Shown here: positions 62,986 to 64,000 of the stretch, piece after piece
Layout of the letters: each line of letters begins with the position of its first letter
Position numbering within the stretch: the first letter of the stretch is position 1
Assembly: GCF_003610195.1 (NCBI RefSeq)
Contig: NZ_RAPO01000004.1
Location: 517,760-581,759 of the forward strand
Source: Halopiger aswanensis
GTDB lineage: Archaea > Halobacteriota > Halobacteria > Halobacteriales > Natrialbaceae
Direction: 5' to 3'
DNA: 64,000 nucleotides
Program-made: the position numbers and the translations under genes
Notes under the pieces: model-generated
What the model saw: the letters and a program-made list of their open reading frames with translations, nothing else
Database searches by the model: none
Told to the model about the DNA's origin: nothing

Positions 62986-63377
62986 CAGTCACTCCCCTCC
63001 GAGTCCGAAATATATCCTTGCGCTCGAGCCCGCTCGAGTGCAGCCGCTTTCGCGCCGTCGGCGTCGAGTTCGCCGTCGACCAGGCCGGCCATCCCGTGGA
63101 CGATCCGGTCGCCACCAATAGCGACGAGATCGACGTCGCGTTCACAGCCCGGCTCGAATCTGACCGCCGTCCCAGCCGGAATGTCGAGACGCATTCCGTA
63201 GGCGGTCTCCCGATCGAACTCGAGGCCGGGGTTGACCTCGAAGAAGTGGAAGTGTGATCCCACTTGAACGGGACGATCGCCGGTGTTCTCGACCGTAACG
63301 GTCGCCGTCGGACGCCCCTCGTTTATCGTCACTGGGTCGTCGGCAGGGAGCACCTCGCCTGGAACGAGGTCGCTCAT
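62985..63377 (-). CDS. ureB: Urease beta subunit
   Basis: A 130-residue beta subunit, first gene of the operon. [20 protein letters not shown] and [20 protein letters not shown] are the conserved N-terminal strands. [17 protein letters not shown] precedes the terminal [19 protein letters not shown]. The ATG has a GAGGTGATC Shine-Dalgarno element about 7 nt upstream, so the operon mRNA has a leader. Urea or nickel transporter genes are not present in the window on this side. Confidence 0.94.
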   Translation of the reverse strand: MSDLVPGEVLPADDPVTINEGRPTATVTVENTGDRPVQVGSHFHFFEVNPGLEFDRETAYGMRLDIPAGTAVRFEPGCERDVDLVAIGGDRIVHGMAGLVDGELDADGAKAAALERARAQGYISDSEGSD

Positions 63378-64000
63378 TCCTCGATCACCTCGAGTCCGAA
63401 TTGGAAAAGTTCCGTGGAACGACGTAGCATTACGGCGAGAGTTACAAGTACGGACAACGTAAACGCACCCTTGCGCACCAATATTTGCACAATGGGCGCC
63501 GGTTCGACTTCAAATGACCAATTGTGGGGCAGTTTCAGTTTCGATCGGAAGAGCGGTGACCGCTCATCCGGTGTAGAATCTGAATAGTTTCAAAATAATA
63601 TGGTGGGCTGACAAATATAGTGAATACAACACAACCCTTCCGAGCGGCCCGAACGAGTTTCGAACTCGGTGTCGTGTCCGACATACAGAGGGTGTCGCCG
63701 CCGTCGGTTCACCGAATCGCGTACGATGGCCTCCGAAATATCGTCGGTTTATATTCTCGAATTCGGAGGAGGAAGCCATCTATCGACGGGCTGTACGGTC
63801 GAGGCCGATAGGATCGATTCGCTCGAGGCGGAGACGATCGGAACGATCGACCGGCGGAATCGTCTGTTCACGGCCTGAAACAGCGGTACAGTATTTCCAA
63901 ACGTACGTACAAAACCGTTCCGCCCCCGAGAGACGACAGAATATCCCATATTTGCCCATCATATTCAGTTCAATCGTTCATTCGCCCATAATAATAGGGG
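63378..64000. other. Upstream region of the urease operon
   Basis: A 623-bp region at the window edge. The first 20 bp contain the ureB Shine-Dalgarno element. An AT-rich block near 63588-63602 (CATATTATTTTGAAA on the minus strand) could be a promoter, though it would imply a leader of about 190 nt. Short frames are Arg/Ser-rich and not supported as genes. Confidence 0.45.

Noticed and set aside
1..64000. tRNA, rRNA or CRISPR features
   Set aside because: No cloverleaf with a GGTTCGAATC-type T arm, no rRNA segments and no regularly spaced direct repeats were found by eye on either strand.

Overview
The window reads as haloarchaeal (class Halobacteria) DNA. Genes are GC-rich and encode strongly acidic proteins. 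Exported proteins carry twin-arginine signals. A Bat-type HTH_10 regulator, a thiolase/DUF35 pair and a decayed haloarchaeal IS6-type transposase are present. Several genes have a TATA-like box about 25-30 nt before the start codon, as expected for leaderless archaeal transcripts. No rRNA, tRNA, CRISPR array or replication origin was recognised. The window is accessory and catabolic in character and unusually rich in broken genes.

Layout. 0.1-4.7 kb: a cupin, a methyltransferase next to a FAD monooxygenase-like protein, and a tandem pair of paralogous secreted proteins. 5.0-13.2 kb: a probable 3-hydroxybutyrate/acetoacetate (short-chain acid) utilisation locus with an acyl-CoA synthetase, an SDR dehydrogenase, a sodium:solute symporter with two small partners (one a 25-residue peptide), a thiolase, a DUF35 protein and a Bat-like regulator. 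13.8-15.0 kb: a secreted M14 carboxypeptidase. 16.0-28.6 kb: a large acid-degradation region holding a small protein plus two tandem UbiD-family proteins (the second lacks the catalytic motif), then acyl-CoA ligase, acyl-CoA dehydrogenase, biotin carboxylase/BCCP, carboxyltransferase, MaoC hydratase, CitE-like lyase and amidohydrolase. This enzyme order resembles a leucine/isovalerate-type pathway in which the CitE-like enzyme would take the lyase step.

28.6-34.0 kb: a nitrite/sulfite reductase with small neighbours, then an AT-richer zone of decay with an IS6-type transposase relic, a RidA protein and an IclR pseudogene. 34.0-50.5 kb: an intact IclR regulator with a palindromic operator, an MFS transporter, a glutaryl-CoA-dehydrogenase-like enzyme, two enolase-superfamily enzymes, a LarA-like protein, SDR, cupin and FAH-family hydrolase, a UspA protein, a three-gene TAXI-TRAP transporter, a CoA transferase and an L-2-hydroxyglutarate oxidase-like protein. 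The enolase/SDR/FAH set fits a sugar-acid diketo-hydrolase route. 50.8-57.7 kb: an ETF beta/alpha pair whose alpha gene is frameshifted by a 4-bp CTCG duplication, a gamma-glutamyltransferase, a second MFS transporter and an NmrA/SDR-like gene with one internal TAG. 57.7-63.4 kb: a complete urease operon, ureB-C-A-G-D-E-F, on the minus strand.

Function assignments come from motifs and neighbourhood read by eye. Substrate-level proposals are inference and are marked as such.
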